The notes under the pieces were generated by a model. The model saw only the letters and a program-made list of their open reading frames with translations, had not been told where the DNA came from and did no database searches. From positions 62,001-126,000 of the forward strand of contig NZ_JIAK01000005.1 in the NCBI RefSeq assembly GCF_000620765.1: a DNA stretch of 64,000 nucleotides. Direction: 5' to 3'. Positions 18,756 through 27,217 of the stretch are shown in pieces (within the stretch, counting starts at the first letter, position 1; every line of letters begins with the position of its first letter). A program made the position numbers and the translations under genes. This stretch comes from Desulfovermiculus halophilus DSM 18834 (GTDB lineage: Bacteria; Desulfobacterota; Desulfovibrionia; Desulfovibrionales; Desulfothermaceae).

Positions 18756-19333
18756 GCAAGAACATCCAGTCCGGGGTTCCGGAGCTGACCTCCAATCTGG
18801 AGGATTACCTGGAGGTCATCTTTCTTCTGGAGCAAGAACAAAAATCTGCCAGGGCCAAGGATATCGCCGATCGGCTCGGCGTACAGCGGGCTTCAGTGAC
18901 CGGGGCCCTGCAGAGCCTGTCTCAGAAGGGCCTGATCAACTACCATCCGTACAGCTCGGTCACCCTCACCGAGCTGGGGCTGGCCATGGCCGAGCAGATC
19001 GATCATCGGCACAAAGTGCTGACCGATTTTCTGGGCCGCTTTCTGCAACTGCCCCCGGAAGTGGCCGAGGCCAATGCCTGCCGGTTGGAGCATCATATCG
19101 ATGACCAGGCCCTGGAACGGCTGATCGCTTTTGTCCGTTTTGTTCAGCACTGCCCGCGCACTGGTCCGGATTGGATGCAGGCCTTTACCCGGCTGTGCAG
19201 AGAAAGCGGGAAGTGCATGAACTGCGGACCGTGCATCGAGCAGTGTCTGAAAACCTGGCAGGAGCGGCAGCAGACCGCTCCTGACTCCGGGGGAATGCAG
19301 GACACTGGATTGGAGCCTGCAGAGCCGGAATGA
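18752..19333 (+). CDS. DtxR-family metal-dependent transcriptional regulator with a C-terminal cysteine cluster
   Basis: The N-terminal winged helix (residues about 12-75, AKDIADRLGVQRASVTGAL) is followed by a dimerisation/metal domain. The segment ANACRLEHHID places Cys110, Glu113 and His114 at the positions of the DtxR primary-site ligands Cys102-Glu105-His106, which suggests Fe2+ rather than the Mn2+ sensing of MntR. The C-terminus has Cys at 134, 149, 155, 158, 161 and 165 (GKCMNCGPCIEQC), a cluster-like pattern. It has no DtxR SH3-like domain. Its targets are unknown; it is coupled to tsaB. Confidence 0.85.
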   Translation: MSKNIQSGVPELTSNLEDYLEVIFLLEQEQKSARAKDIADRLGVQRASVTGALQSLSQKGLINYHPYSSVTLTELGLAMAEQIDHRHKVLTDFLGRFLQLPPEVAEANACRLEHHIDDQALERLIAFVRFVQHCPRTGPDWMQAFTRLCRESGKCMNCGPCIEQCLKTWQERQQTAPDSGGMQDTGLEPAEPE

Positions 19334-19365
19334 ATACGAAATCCTGAGGTGTAGGGAGCCAGAGC

Positions 19366-21057
19366 ATGCCGGAGAAGAACGTCCCGTCCAACTTTATCCG
19401 AACCATTGTCCAGGAAGATGTGCTGAACAATACGCATCAGGGCCGGGTGGTGACCCGGTTTCCGCCGGAACCCAACGGATATCTGCACATCGGCCATGCG
19501 AAGTCGATCTGCCTCAACTTTGGGTTGGCCCACGAGTTCGGCGGCCGGTGTCACTTGCGCTTTGACGACACCAATCCCTTGAAGGAAGAAGACGTGTACG
19601 TACAATCCATTCAAGAGGATGTGCGCTGGCTGGGATATGATTGGGGGCGGCATCTGTATTTCGCTTCCGACTATTTCGATCAGCTCTGGGAGCTGGCTCT
19701 GGAGCTGATCCGCAGGGAAAAGGCCTATGTGTGCAGCTTGAGCCCGGAAGAGATCAGACAGTACCGGGGGACCCTGACGGAACCCGGACAAGACAGCCCG
19801 TACCGGACCCGATCCGTGGAGGCGAACCTGGATCTGATCCACCGGATGCGGGCCGGGGAGTTTACAGATGGCCAGCACGTCCTGCGGGCCAAGATCGATA
19901 TGGGGCATTCCAACCTGAACATGCGGGATCCGGTGATTTACCGGATCATGCACGCCCGGCATCATCGAACCGGAGACACTTGGTGCATCTATCCCACCTA
20001 TGACTTCGCCCATGGGCTTTCAGACGCCATTGAAGGGATTACCCACTCCTTGTGTACCACGGAGTTTGAAGACCACCGCCCGTTGTACGACTGGTTTTTG
20101 GACAACCTTCCGGTCCCGGCCCGGCCCAGGCAGTACGAATTCGCCAGGATGAACCTGAATTATACGGTTTTGAGCAAACGCCGGCTCATCCGTCTTGTGC
20201 AGGAAGGGGTGGTCCAGGGCTGGGACGATCCGCGCCTGCCGACGATCTCCGGACTGCGCCGTCGGGGGATTCCGCCTGCGGCGATCCGCCGTTTTTGCGA
20301 GCTCATCGGCGTGGGCAAGAGCGAAAGCACTGTGGATATGGCTGTTTTGGAGCATGCGGTCCGGGACGAGCTGAACACTACAGCCCCGCGGGTTATGGGG
20401 GTCCTGGACCCGGTCAAGCTGGTGATTGTCAACTATCCGCAGGAGCAGGAGGAGGAGCTGGAGGCGGTGAACAACCCGGAGGACGAGTCAATGGGAACCC
20501 GCATGGTTCCCTTTTGCCGGGAGCTGTATATAGAGCGGGACGATTTCCGGGAAGATCCTCCGCGCAAGTTCTTCCGGCTGGCCCCGGGACGGGAGGTTCG
20601 GCTGCGCTACGCCTATTTCGTCACCTGCGTGGAGGTCATTAAGGACGCAGAGGGGCGAATCCAGGAGATCCACTGCACATATGACCCACAGACCCGGGGA
20701 GGGGGCGCCCCGGACGGACGCAAGGTCAAGGGAACCCTGCACTGGGTGTCTGCCCGGCACTGCCTGCGGGCCACAATCAATCTCTACGACCGGCTGTTCA
20801 TGGTGCCTGATCCCACAGCGGAGGAAAAAAAGGGAGGGGATTTCATGGACCAGCTCAACCCCGATTCCTTGACCGTGCTCCGGGAAAGACCGGTTGAGCC
20901 CCACCTGGGATCCGCCGCAGCCGAAGAACGCTATCAACTGGAGCGCAAAGGGTACTTCAGTGTGGACCCAGACTCCGGTCCGGAGGAACTGATCCTCAAC
21001 CGGACGGTCACCCTGCGCGATACCTGGGCCAAGCTGGAGAAGCGGCACAAGGGATAG
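19366..21057 (+). CDS. glnS: glutaminyl-tRNA synthetase
   Basis: This class I synthetase of 563 aa has [16 protein letters not shown] (HIGH at residues 41-44), the KMSKS counterpart VLSKR at 268-272 and the two C-terminal beta-barrels of the GlnRS anticodon-binding region. Its presence implies direct charging of tRNA-Gln. GlnRS itself was acquired by bacteria from eukaryotes, but base use here matches its neighbours. Confidence 0.96.
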   Translation: MPEKNVPSNFIRTIVQEDVLNNTHQGRVVTRFPPEPNGYLHIGHAKSICLNFGLAHEFGGRCHLRFDDTNPLKEEDVYVQSIQEDVRWLGYDWGRHLYFASDYFDQLWELALELIRREKAYVCSLSPEEIRQYRGTLTEPGQDSPYRTRSVEANLDLIHRMRAGEFTDGQHVLRAKIDMGHSNLNMRDPVIYRIMHARHHRTGDTWCIYPTYDFAHGLSDAIEGITHSLCTTEFEDHRPLYDWFLDNLPVPARPRQYEFARMNLNYTVLSKRRLIRLVQEGVVQGWDDPRLPTISGLRRRGIPPAAIRRFCELIGVGKSESTVDMAVLEHAVRDELNTTAPRVMGVLDPVKLVIVNYPQEQEEELEAVNNPEDESMGTRMVPFCRELYIERDDFREDPPRKFFRLAPGREVRLRYAYFVTCVEVIKDAEGRIQEIHCTYDPQTRGGGAPDGRKVKGTLHWVSARHCLRATINLYDRLFMVPDPTAEEKKGGDFMDQLNPDSLTVLRERPVEPHLGSAAAEERYQLERKGYFSVDPDSGPEELILNRTVTLRDTWAKLEKRHKG

Positions 21058-21155
21058 GCTGCTGCTGCGGCTTGTGCTGGAGGGAAGAATCTGCTAGCGG
21101 TGCGAGGTGTTTTCTGGCTTATACGGGCATAAACAGCTACCAAGGAAGGTGCAGA

Positions 21156-21908
21156 ATGCGGCGAATCTTCTGTATGTTTGTCATCGGTTTAGGCATTTTT
21201 CTGGCCGCAGGCCAGGCCAGCTGGGCGGCAGAGACCTATGTCAACGGGATCGACGCCAATTTCCCTCCCTTTTCCTTTGTCAATAAATCCGGGGAGCCGG
21301 ACGGCTTCGATGTACGGGCTGTGGACTGGATAGCAAAGGAAATGGGCTTTGAGGTCACCCATCAGCCCATGGACTGGGACGGGATCATCCCCAATCTGCT
21401 GGCCGAAAAGATCGATTTTATCGCCTCGGGGATGAGCATTACCCCGGAACGGGAGATCAAAGTTGATTTCACCATTCCATACTGGACCATCACCCAGGTG
21501 TTTGTTGCCCAAGAAGGAGCAGGCATGACGGTGGAGGACGTCCTGCACGGGGAGAAGACCCTTGGCGTACAGCGGGGCACATCAGAGGCTGAATGGCTCA
21601 AGGAACAGGCAGAGAAAAAGGGCTGGGGCTTTACCCTGCGCTACTACGATTCGGCGCCCATGGCTGTGGCAGATGTGGTCAACGGCCGAATCGACGCGGC
21701 CGCCATGGACGACGCCCCGGCTGCGGATGCCGTCCGCAAGCGTCCGGTTGAGATCCTGGGGACCTTCGGCATGGAGCCTGAAGAGTTCGGCTACGCAGTG
21801 CGCGAAGAGGACGACCAGCTGCTGCAGACCTTGAATGAAGGCCTGCGCAGGCTGATGAACGATCCCTACTGGCAGGAACTGATCAACAAATACAACCCAG
21901 GCGAGTAA
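21156..21908 (+). CDS. periplasmic amino acid-binding protein of an ABC transporter
   Basis: This is a family 3 solute-binding protein of 250 aa. It has a signal peptide cleaved near residue 24 (ASWA), the entry motif DANFPPFSFVNKSGEPDGFDV, the FIASGMSITPER segment, and an end consistent with a polar amino acid binder. The particular ligand cannot be read from the sequence. AAGGAAGGT at 21142-21150 supports ATG 21156. It is the first gene of a four-gene transporter operon. Confidence 0.9.
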   Translation: MRRIFCMFVIGLGIFLAAGQASWAAETYVNGIDANFPPFSFVNKSGEPDGFDVRAVDWIAKEMGFEVTHQPMDWDGIIPNLLAEKIDFIASGMSITPEREIKVDFTIPYWTITQVFVAQEGAGMTVEDVLHGEKTLGVQRGTSEAEWLKEQAEKKGWGFTLRYYDSAPMAVADVVNGRIDAAAMDDAPAADAVRKRPVEILGTFGMEPEEFGYAVREEDDQLLQTLNEGLRRLMNDPYWQELINKYNPGE

Positions 21909-21926
21909 CCCAGAGCCTCAAATCTA

Positions 21927-21954
21927 GGGGCGATCCGGATCTCCGGTTCGCCCC
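21927..21954 (+). terminator. intercistronic hairpin after the binding-protein gene
   Basis: GGGGCGA (21927-21933) pairs with TCGCCCC (21948-21954), with an inner CCGG/CCGG helix, and is followed by TTCCTC. Such hairpins often stabilise or partly terminate the highly expressed binding-protein message before the permease genes. Confidence 0.5.
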
Positions 21955-21975
21955 TTCCTCTGTTCAAGGACGATC

Positions 21976-22650
21976 ATGTTCGAGACCCTGGTGGTGATTA
22001 CAGACGCTTTGCCCTATATCCTGAAGGGGGCAGCGGTCACGGTGGGTATTGTGCTCGGAGCCATGGGCATTGGATTGGCTCTGGGCGTGCCCGTGGCTGT
22101 CGTCCAGGTCTATGCCCCCCGGGGGTGGCGACTGCTGGCCGGGCTGTATGTCTGGTTTTTTCGGGGCATCCCGGTCCTGGTTTTGCTCTTTTTGTTTTAT
22201 TTTGGGCTGTTCTCCCTTATTGGCCTGAACATCAGCGCTTTTTTGGCCGCAGTCATCGTCTTGGGGCTGAGGGGAGTGGCCTATCAGTCCCAGATCTTTC
22301 GGGGGGCGATCCTTTCCCTGCCCCAGGGCCAGATGAAGGCTGCCCGGGCCTTGGGAATGAGCGATCTGCAAGCCATCAAAAGCATCATTCTGCCTCAGGC
22401 CCTCCGCCTGTCCATTCCTGGATGGTCCAATGAGTACTCCATAGTGCTCAAGGACTCGGCCATAGCCTTCGTCCTGGGCACATCGGAAATCATGTCCAGA
22501 ACCCATTTCGTGGCTTCCAGGACCTATGAGCATCTGCCCCTGTACATAACGGCCGGGGCCGTATTCTTTGTCTTGACCACCATCGGCGTGCGGTGCCTGC
22601 GGAGGTTGGAACACAGGGTCAGCCTGCCCGGGTATTCTGCCCACAACTAA
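21976..22650 (+). CDS. polar amino acid ABC transporter permease (first)
   Basis: This 224-aa HisMQ-type inner-membrane permease has about five hydrophobic segments and the EAA loop that contacts the ATPase (QMKAARALGMSDLQAIKSII, then LPQALRLSIPG). It likely pairs with the second permease at 23458 as a heterodimer, the ATPase gene lying between them. Confidence 0.9.
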   Translation: MFETLVVITDALPYILKGAAVTVGIVLGAMGIGLALGVPVAVVQVYAPRGWRLLAGLYVWFFRGIPVLVLLFLFYFGLFSLIGLNISAFLAAVIVLGLRGVAYQSQIFRGAILSLPQGQMKAARALGMSDLQAIKSIILPQALRLSIPGWSNEYSIVLKDSAIAFVLGTSEIMSRTHFVASRTYEHLPLYITAGAVFFVLTTIGVRCLRRLEHRVSLPGYSAHN

Positions 22651-22686
22651 CCCAAAACAGCATCAGCGGCCAAGGACGTTACGAAC

Positions 22687-23454
22687 ATGCCTGCTTCCAG
22701 TCTGCTCCGCGTCGAATCAATCAGCAAAACATTCGGGAACGATACCATCCTGGACCAGGTGAGCATGGAAATGCAAAAGGGCGATCTCAAGGTGCTCATC
22801 GGTCCTTCCGGGGGAGGGAAGAGCACCCTTTTGCAGTGCATCAACCTGCTCATTTTCCCGGATCAGGGACATATTGAGCTCAATGGACAGCGGATTTCCC
22901 CCCGGCGGACCAAAGACCTGCTGACCTATCGGCAGCAAATCGGAATGATATTTCAGGACTTTAATCTTTTCGATCACCTGACTGCCTTGGACAATGTTCG
23001 CATCGCCCTGCGCAAGGTCAAGAAGCTCAGCAAGGCCAAGGCCACTGTCCGGGCGGAAAGGGAGCTGGAGCGGGTTGGGCTGTCCGGCCAGGCCGGGCTC
23101 TATCCGGCGGAACTCTCAGGAGGGCAGAAGCAGCGGGTGTCCATCGCCAGGGCCCTGGCCATGGACCCAATCCTGCTTCTTCTGGACGAGCCGACCTCGG
23201 CTTTGGACCCGGAGCTGATCGGGGAGGTCCTGGCCGTGATCCGGGATCTGAGCCAGAGCGGGATGACCATGCTCATGGCCACGCATCAGATGGGTTTTGC
23301 CCGGACCCTGGCCCAGGAGATACTGTTCATGGAACGGGGGCGCATCATTGAGCAGGGTGCCCCGGCTCAGCTTTTACAACCAGGGCCGGGTGGAGAAAGC
23401 CGGACCCTGGACTTTTGCACCAAGCTGAGCGAGCTGTACGACGAGGTCCAATAA
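22687..23454 (+). CDS. polar amino acid ABC transporter ATP-binding protein
   Basis: This 255-aa GlnQ/HisP-type ATPase has Walker A GPSGGGKST (39-47), the Q-loop MIFQDFNLFDHLTALDNV, signature LSGGQKQRVSIARALAMDP, Walker B ILLLLDEPTSALDPE and the switch histidine in MATHQMGFA. It energises the two flanking permeases. ATG 22687 follows the first permease by 36 bp. Confidence 0.94.
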   Translation: MPASSLLRVESISKTFGNDTILDQVSMEMQKGDLKVLIGPSGGGKSTLLQCINLLIFPDQGHIELNGQRISPRRTKDLLTYRQQIGMIFQDFNLFDHLTALDNVRIALRKVKKLSKAKATVRAERELERVGLSGQAGLYPAELSGGQKQRVSIARALAMDPILLLLDEPTSALDPELIGEVLAVIRDLSQSGMTMLMATHQMGFARTLAQEILFMERGRIIEQGAPAQLLQPGPGGESRTLDFCTKLSELYDEVQ

Positions 23455-23457
23455 TCC

Positions 23458-24129
23458 ATGGATACCGCCTTTTATGTCCAGGATCTTCTTCCGGCGCTTA
23501 ACCGCGGGCTTTGGGTTTCCCTGTCCCTGATCCTGCCTTCCGCCTGTATGGGTCTTCTGGTGGGGATCGGAATCGGAACGACCAGGGCTTTCGGTGGACC
23601 TATCTCCTCCCGGTTGGCCCGCGGATACGCCGCCCTCTTTCGGGGGACGCCCCTGGTCATCCAGCTGTTCGTGCTCTATTTCGGCCTGCCCAATGTGGGC
23701 ATATACCTCAGCCCATATGTGGCTGCGGTCCTTGGGTTTACCCTGTGCAGCGGGGCCTATCATTCCGAGTACATCCGGGGCGGACTGCTGTCCATAAAGA
23801 AAGGGCAGGTGGCGGCGGCCCATGCCCTGGGATTCTCCTCCCTGAAGACCATGTGCCATGTGATCATTCCGCAAGCCCTGCGCCGGGCCCTGCCGGGATG
23901 CGGAAACGAGCTCATCTATCTGATCAAGTACTCTTCCCTGGCCTATATCATCACCTGCATTGAGCTGACCGGTGAAGGAAAGGTCCTGGCCTCCAAGACC
24001 TTCCGGTTCACGGAAGTCTTCCTGGTTGTCGGCCTCTATTACCTGCTCCTGGTCTCCCTGGCCACTCTGGGGCTGCACTGGCTGGAACGGCGGCTGTCGG
24101 TGCCTGGTTTCGGCCACCACCACGGCTGA
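23458..24129 (+). CDS. polar amino acid ABC transporter permease (second)
   Basis: This 223-aa HisMQ-type permease has the EAA loop KGQVAAAHALGFSSLKTMCH followed by VIIPQALRRALPG. It begins three bases after the ATPase stop. It ends the operon, converging with the universal stress protein gene with only 7 bp between them and no visible terminator. Confidence 0.9.
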   Translation: MDTAFYVQDLLPALNRGLWVSLSLILPSACMGLLVGIGIGTTRAFGGPISSRLARGYAALFRGTPLVIQLFVLYFGLPNVGIYLSPYVAAVLGFTLCSGAYHSEYIRGGLLSIKKGQVAAAHALGFSSLKTMCHVIIPQALRRALPGCGNELIYLIKYSSLAYIITCIELTGEGKVLASKTFRFTEVFLVVGLYYLLLVSLATLGLHWLERRLSVPGFGHHHG

Positions 24130-24136
24130 CCGGCAT

Positions 24137-24571
24137 TTATTTGACCAGCATAACAGGGCACGGGGCGAGAATGCCGACCTTGTGGCTGATGGTCCCCCAG
24201 CCCTCGGTCGGGTTTTCCAGATCAATGCGATGGGAGTTGAGCAGGATCAAATCGACGCTTTGCTCTTGGGCAAAGGCAAGAATCTCGCCTACCCGCGATC
24301 CCAGAAGGACCTTGGTTTCGATGTTGGCCTGGGCGGCGCCGTATTCGGCACCCAGTTCACGCATCTTGTTCTCCGAGCGTCTGGTCAGCGTGGAGTAGAA
24401 TCGCTCAAACTCCTCTGCGTCGTCATCAGCGATGGTTTCAATGACATGCAGGAGGGTTATCCGCTGATTAAGCTCGGAATTCTTTTCCAGAGACTGCATC
24501 TTGACTGCGATATCCAGGGCCTTTTTCGTATCCGGCGTGCAATCGGTTGGAACCAGGATATGTCCAAACAT
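24137..24571 (-). CDS. universal stress protein family (UspA-like)
   Basis: A 144-aa single Usp domain starts MFGHILVPTDCTPDTKKALDIA. The nucleotide-binding G-2X-G-9X-G(S/T) motif is altered: GSRVGEIL is present but the second half reads LLNSHRID, where DLIVMGSHG is usual. ATP binding is therefore doubtful, and the protein may be of the non-ATP type. AAGGAG upstream fixes ATG 24571. Confidence 0.85.
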   Translation of the reverse strand: MFGHILVPTDCTPDTKKALDIAVKMQSLEKNSELNQRITLLHVIETIADDDAEEFERFYSTLTRRSENKMRELGAEYGAAQANIETKVLLGSRVGEILAFAQEQSVDLILLNSHRIDLENPTEGWGTISHKVGILAPCPVMLVK

Positions 24572-24603
24572 GTCAATCTCCTTTGCCTGTGTGGGCGTAG
24601 GGA

Positions 24604-25188
24604 TCAAAAACGAACCTTTCGGGAGGCGGATGAGGATGCCCGGCTGCGGAAACGGCCGAAGATAAATCCGATCAGGGCGGAAAAGCCGATGACTCCAGCC
24701 CCGGCAAGGAACCAGCGCAGCTCATGGCCGGAACGCAGGGAATGCACTTTGGTCCGCAGGGCCTGATGATCGCCGCTCACATTGGACAACTGCTTCTTGG
24801 TCTCTTCAAGGGCTGAGCTCAGCTCTTTATTCTCTGAGCGCAGCTGTTGAACTGTTTTTTCAGCTTGGGCCTGGGACTCCTCCAGAGTGGTAATCTTGTC
24901 TTCCAGGATGGTGATCTGCCTTTTCTTGGGGACTTCCTGCATGACGTAGCGCTTGAGCACCCAGCCTGTGCGTCCGTCCTGGGTCCGCACCCGGTACCAG
25001 GATTGGGTCTGATCCAAGATGGTCAATGGACTGCCGGAGGGCAGCATCTTGACGATTTTGCGGGTTGCCCCGGGGCCGGAGCGAAGGGTAATTTCCAGGG
25101 AGTCTGTGACGTATACGGTCTGGGCCAGGGCCTGATGGAGAGGAACAAGCAGGATGGCCAGAATGCATACAATGGTCATGAATCGCAT
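24604..25188 (-). CDS. SH3-domain, coiled-coil, membrane-anchored protein (YgiM/TIGR04211-like)
   Basis: The 194-aa protein has a signal peptide (to about HQALA, residue 22), a bacterial SH3 domain (about 24-85, VYVTDSLEITLRSGPG to GWVLKRYV), a coiled coil (about 90-145), one membrane segment (about 160-178) and a basic tail. This is the architecture of the YgiM-like SH3 family, whose role is not defined but is thought to involve the cell wall. It precedes the stress-protein gene on the same strand. Confidence 0.82.
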   Translation of the reverse strand: MRFMTIVCILAILLVPLHQALAQTVYVTDSLEITLRSGPGATRKIVKMLPSGSPLTILDQTQSWYRVRTQDGRTGWVLKRYVMQEVPKKRQITILEDKITTLEESQAQAEKTVQQLRSENKELSSALEETKKQLSNVSGDHQALRTKVHSLRSGHELRWFLAGAGVIGFSALIGFIFGRFRSRASSSASRKVRF

Positions 25189-25390
25189 AATATCCTTCTT
25201 TGCGTGATCGGTTTGTATCCCTGTTCAGAGGCCGTCCAGGGGGGATCGGGCCTGTGGCCGGCCGCTGTCGCCCAGGGCTGGGGCACGAGCACTTCGCTTT
25301 TTCCTGCAAAGCATGATACCAAGAGCTGGGGGGAAACTCAATACCGGCCCCGCAGGAGACAGAGCCGCCAGGCAAGGAGCACAGAGCAGA

Positions 25391-26263
25391 ATGGAGCCTT
25401 GGGATGAGGAGCCGTTTGCATTACACGGCCGGGGGACAGGCATGGAGCTGCCAGGGTCCCGGGTGCAGCTTACTGCCCCGGCAGAGGGACGCGGGCTGCG
25501 AAGGCTCTGGGCCCTGGCGGCTGAGCTTGATCTGGGCCCGGTCTCTTGTCCGGACAGCCAAGCCCTGAGCCTGGAAGTGACGGCAGGCGAGCTGAAGCTG
25601 AACGGACCTCTGCCCGGAGAAGGATCGGTGAGGACAAATCCTGTCCGCAGCGATCTCCCAGAGGTGGATGGAGCGGCTGCCCAGGGATCCCGGGGAATCC
25701 CCCTGCTGCGGGCCGTCCTGGGCCGGAACAAGGCAAAGGGCAGGGTTGTCCTGGATGTGACTGGGGGGTTGGGCCGGGATGCATGGCTTCTGGCCGGGAG
25801 TGGGTGTTCGGTTGTGGTCGTGGAACAGGTTGATGCGGTGTTTGCCCTGTTGCGGGACGGTGTGGCCAGGGCAGGGGTGAACGCCCAGACCACCGCCCGA
25901 CGAATGCGGCTCATACACGCATCAGGAGAGGAGGTCATGGGCCGTATCCTTGGTTCGGTTTATCCCGGTTGCGGGCAGAATGTCCCCAGACCGCATGTGG
26001 TCTACATGGACCCATTTTTTCACTCCGAGCGAAAACGGAAAGGGACCAGCAAACGTTTTATGCAGGTCTTGCGCTATCTGGGCCGGGACGCCGAAAGCAA
26101 TGCTGATGAGCTCTTGCGTCTCGGGTTGCAGACCGCGGGGGACCGGGTTGTGGTCAAGCGGCCCAGGATCTGTGCCCCGATGGAACCCGGGATCGGACAA
26201 CGGCTCCACTGCATCCAGGGCCGGGGGTACCGGTTTGATATCTATCAGAGGAGTCGGTCATGA
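25391..26263 (+). CDS. rsmJ: 16S rRNA m2G1516 methyltransferase RsmJ-like
   Basis: This SAM-dependent methyltransferase carries motif I VLDVTGGLGRDAWLLA and the catalytic-region motif VVYMDPFFHSERKRK, both close to the RsmJ family, and ends near KRPRICAPM. The family methylates G1516 of 16S rRNA. AAGGAG at 25374-25379 supports ATG 25391 (290 aa); later in-frame starts such as 25442 would give the more usual length of about 250-275 aa. It is divergent from the SH3 gene and coupled by ATGA to the next gene. Confidence 0.85.
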   Translation: MEPWDEEPFALHGRGTGMELPGSRVQLTAPAEGRGLRRLWALAAELDLGPVSCPDSQALSLEVTAGELKLNGPLPGEGSVRTNPVRSDLPEVDGAAAQGSRGIPLLRAVLGRNKAKGRVVLDVTGGLGRDAWLLAGSGCSVVVVEQVDAVFALLRDGVARAGVNAQTTARRMRLIHASGEEVMGRILGSVYPGCGQNVPRPHVVYMDPFFHSERKRKGTSKRFMQVLRYLGRDAESNADELLRLGLQTAGDRVVVKRPRICAPMEPGIGQRLHCIQGRGYRFDIYQRSRS

Positions 26264-26907
26264 ATATGCACCCCGGAGAGGTCCGTGGGGGCAGGGAAAG
26301 TCCGGCCGGGGCCCTTATCCGGGCAGGACGGGAGGCCTGGCTGAAGGGGCTGGTCAGCGGGATGAGCGGAAACTTGAGCCTGCACTGCAAAACGGAGATG
26401 CTGATCACCAGCTCCGGAGTGTGCAAGGGGCGACTGAAAGATGGGGACCTGGTCCGGGTGGACTTGCCGACGGGTGCGTCTGCAGGGTCCGGCCGCATGT
26501 CCTCCGAGGCCGGGATGCACATGAAGATATATGCCGTCTGCCCTGAGGCCAAAGCCATTGTCCATGTCCACCCACCCCACCTTCTGGCCCTGGATTTGGC
26601 TGGAGCGGACCTTTTGGATCTGGATCTGTTCGAAGCAGAGCAGGTCAGAGACAAACTGGCCCGGGTGGGGGCATATCCGCCGGGCAGCGGGGCCCTGGCC
26701 GATGCAGTGGCCTCGGCCGCACGGTCGGCACCGGCAGTATACATGGCCAGGCACGGGCTGACCTGCTGGGGGGAAAGCCTGGATCAGGCCCTGAGCTTGG
26801 CCGAGGAAGCGGAGGCCTTGGCCCAGGTCCAGCTTCTGGCCGGACTGGGATTGCAGAACACGCCGGGGCAGAGGCCTGCTTCTGATTCCCGTTCGGGTTC
26901 AGGATGA
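26260..26907 (+). CDS. class II aldolase/adducin family protein
   Basis: This 215-aa zinc-type aldolase fold has SGNLSL, LITSSGV, the catalytic-type Glu83 in SSEAGMH, and His102, His104 and His165 (VHVHPPH and ARHGL) as metal ligands. It may be a fuculose-phosphate aldolase, a methylthioribulose-phosphate dehydratase or a relative; the sequence does not decide. The start overlaps the rsmJ stop by four bases. Confidence 0.85.
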   Translation: MNMHPGEVRGGRESPAGALIRAGREAWLKGLVSGMSGNLSLHCKTEMLITSSGVCKGRLKDGDLVRVDLPTGASAGSGRMSSEAGMHMKIYAVCPEAKAIVHVHPPHLLALDLAGADLLDLDLFEAEQVRDKLARVGAYPPGSGALADAVASAARSAPAVYMARHGLTCWGESLDQALSLAEEAEALAQVQLLAGLGLQNTPGQRPASDSRSGSG

Positions 26908-27217
26908 TACAAACCCACATGCATGCCAAGGAGCAGGCACGCTTGCGCTAATGAAGCATACAAACGATTTCGATACCGATTGAAAGTGGTTACCCATTGT
27001 TGTGATTTCCTTTCCTCGGGTTCGTAATCGCTATCGGGATCGATATCCATTTGATTGCCCAATGAAATGAATGCTGACTCCCGGTCAGAGCCCAAAGGTC
27101 ACGGCGGCGCAGGTGATCGATGCAGGGACAACCTGCGGGGAGCAGTTGTGCCCAATAGACTGACAAACCATCGGTCTTCACTCCAGGTTCTGGGGAAGGG
27201 CCCAAGGGAGCACGGGT
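26908..27217. other. intergenic region with degenerate GAT/ATC-rich sequence
   Basis: No gene is supported. The middle (about 26968-27050) holds AT-rich, imperfectly repeated ATCGATATC- and GATACCGAT-like words unlike the GC-rich surroundings. On the minus strand this reads as an acidic stretch beginning MDIDPDSDYEPEE that has no ribosome site and no recognisable continuation. An AGGGAG ribosome site for the next gene ends the region. I see no promoter of good quality. Confidence 0.5.

Noticed and set aside
26784-27095. Minus-strand frame of 103 codons beginning MGSDRESAF
   Set aside because: Half of it lies antisense to the class II aldolase gene, it has no ribosome site, and the upstream half is low-complexity acidic sequence.
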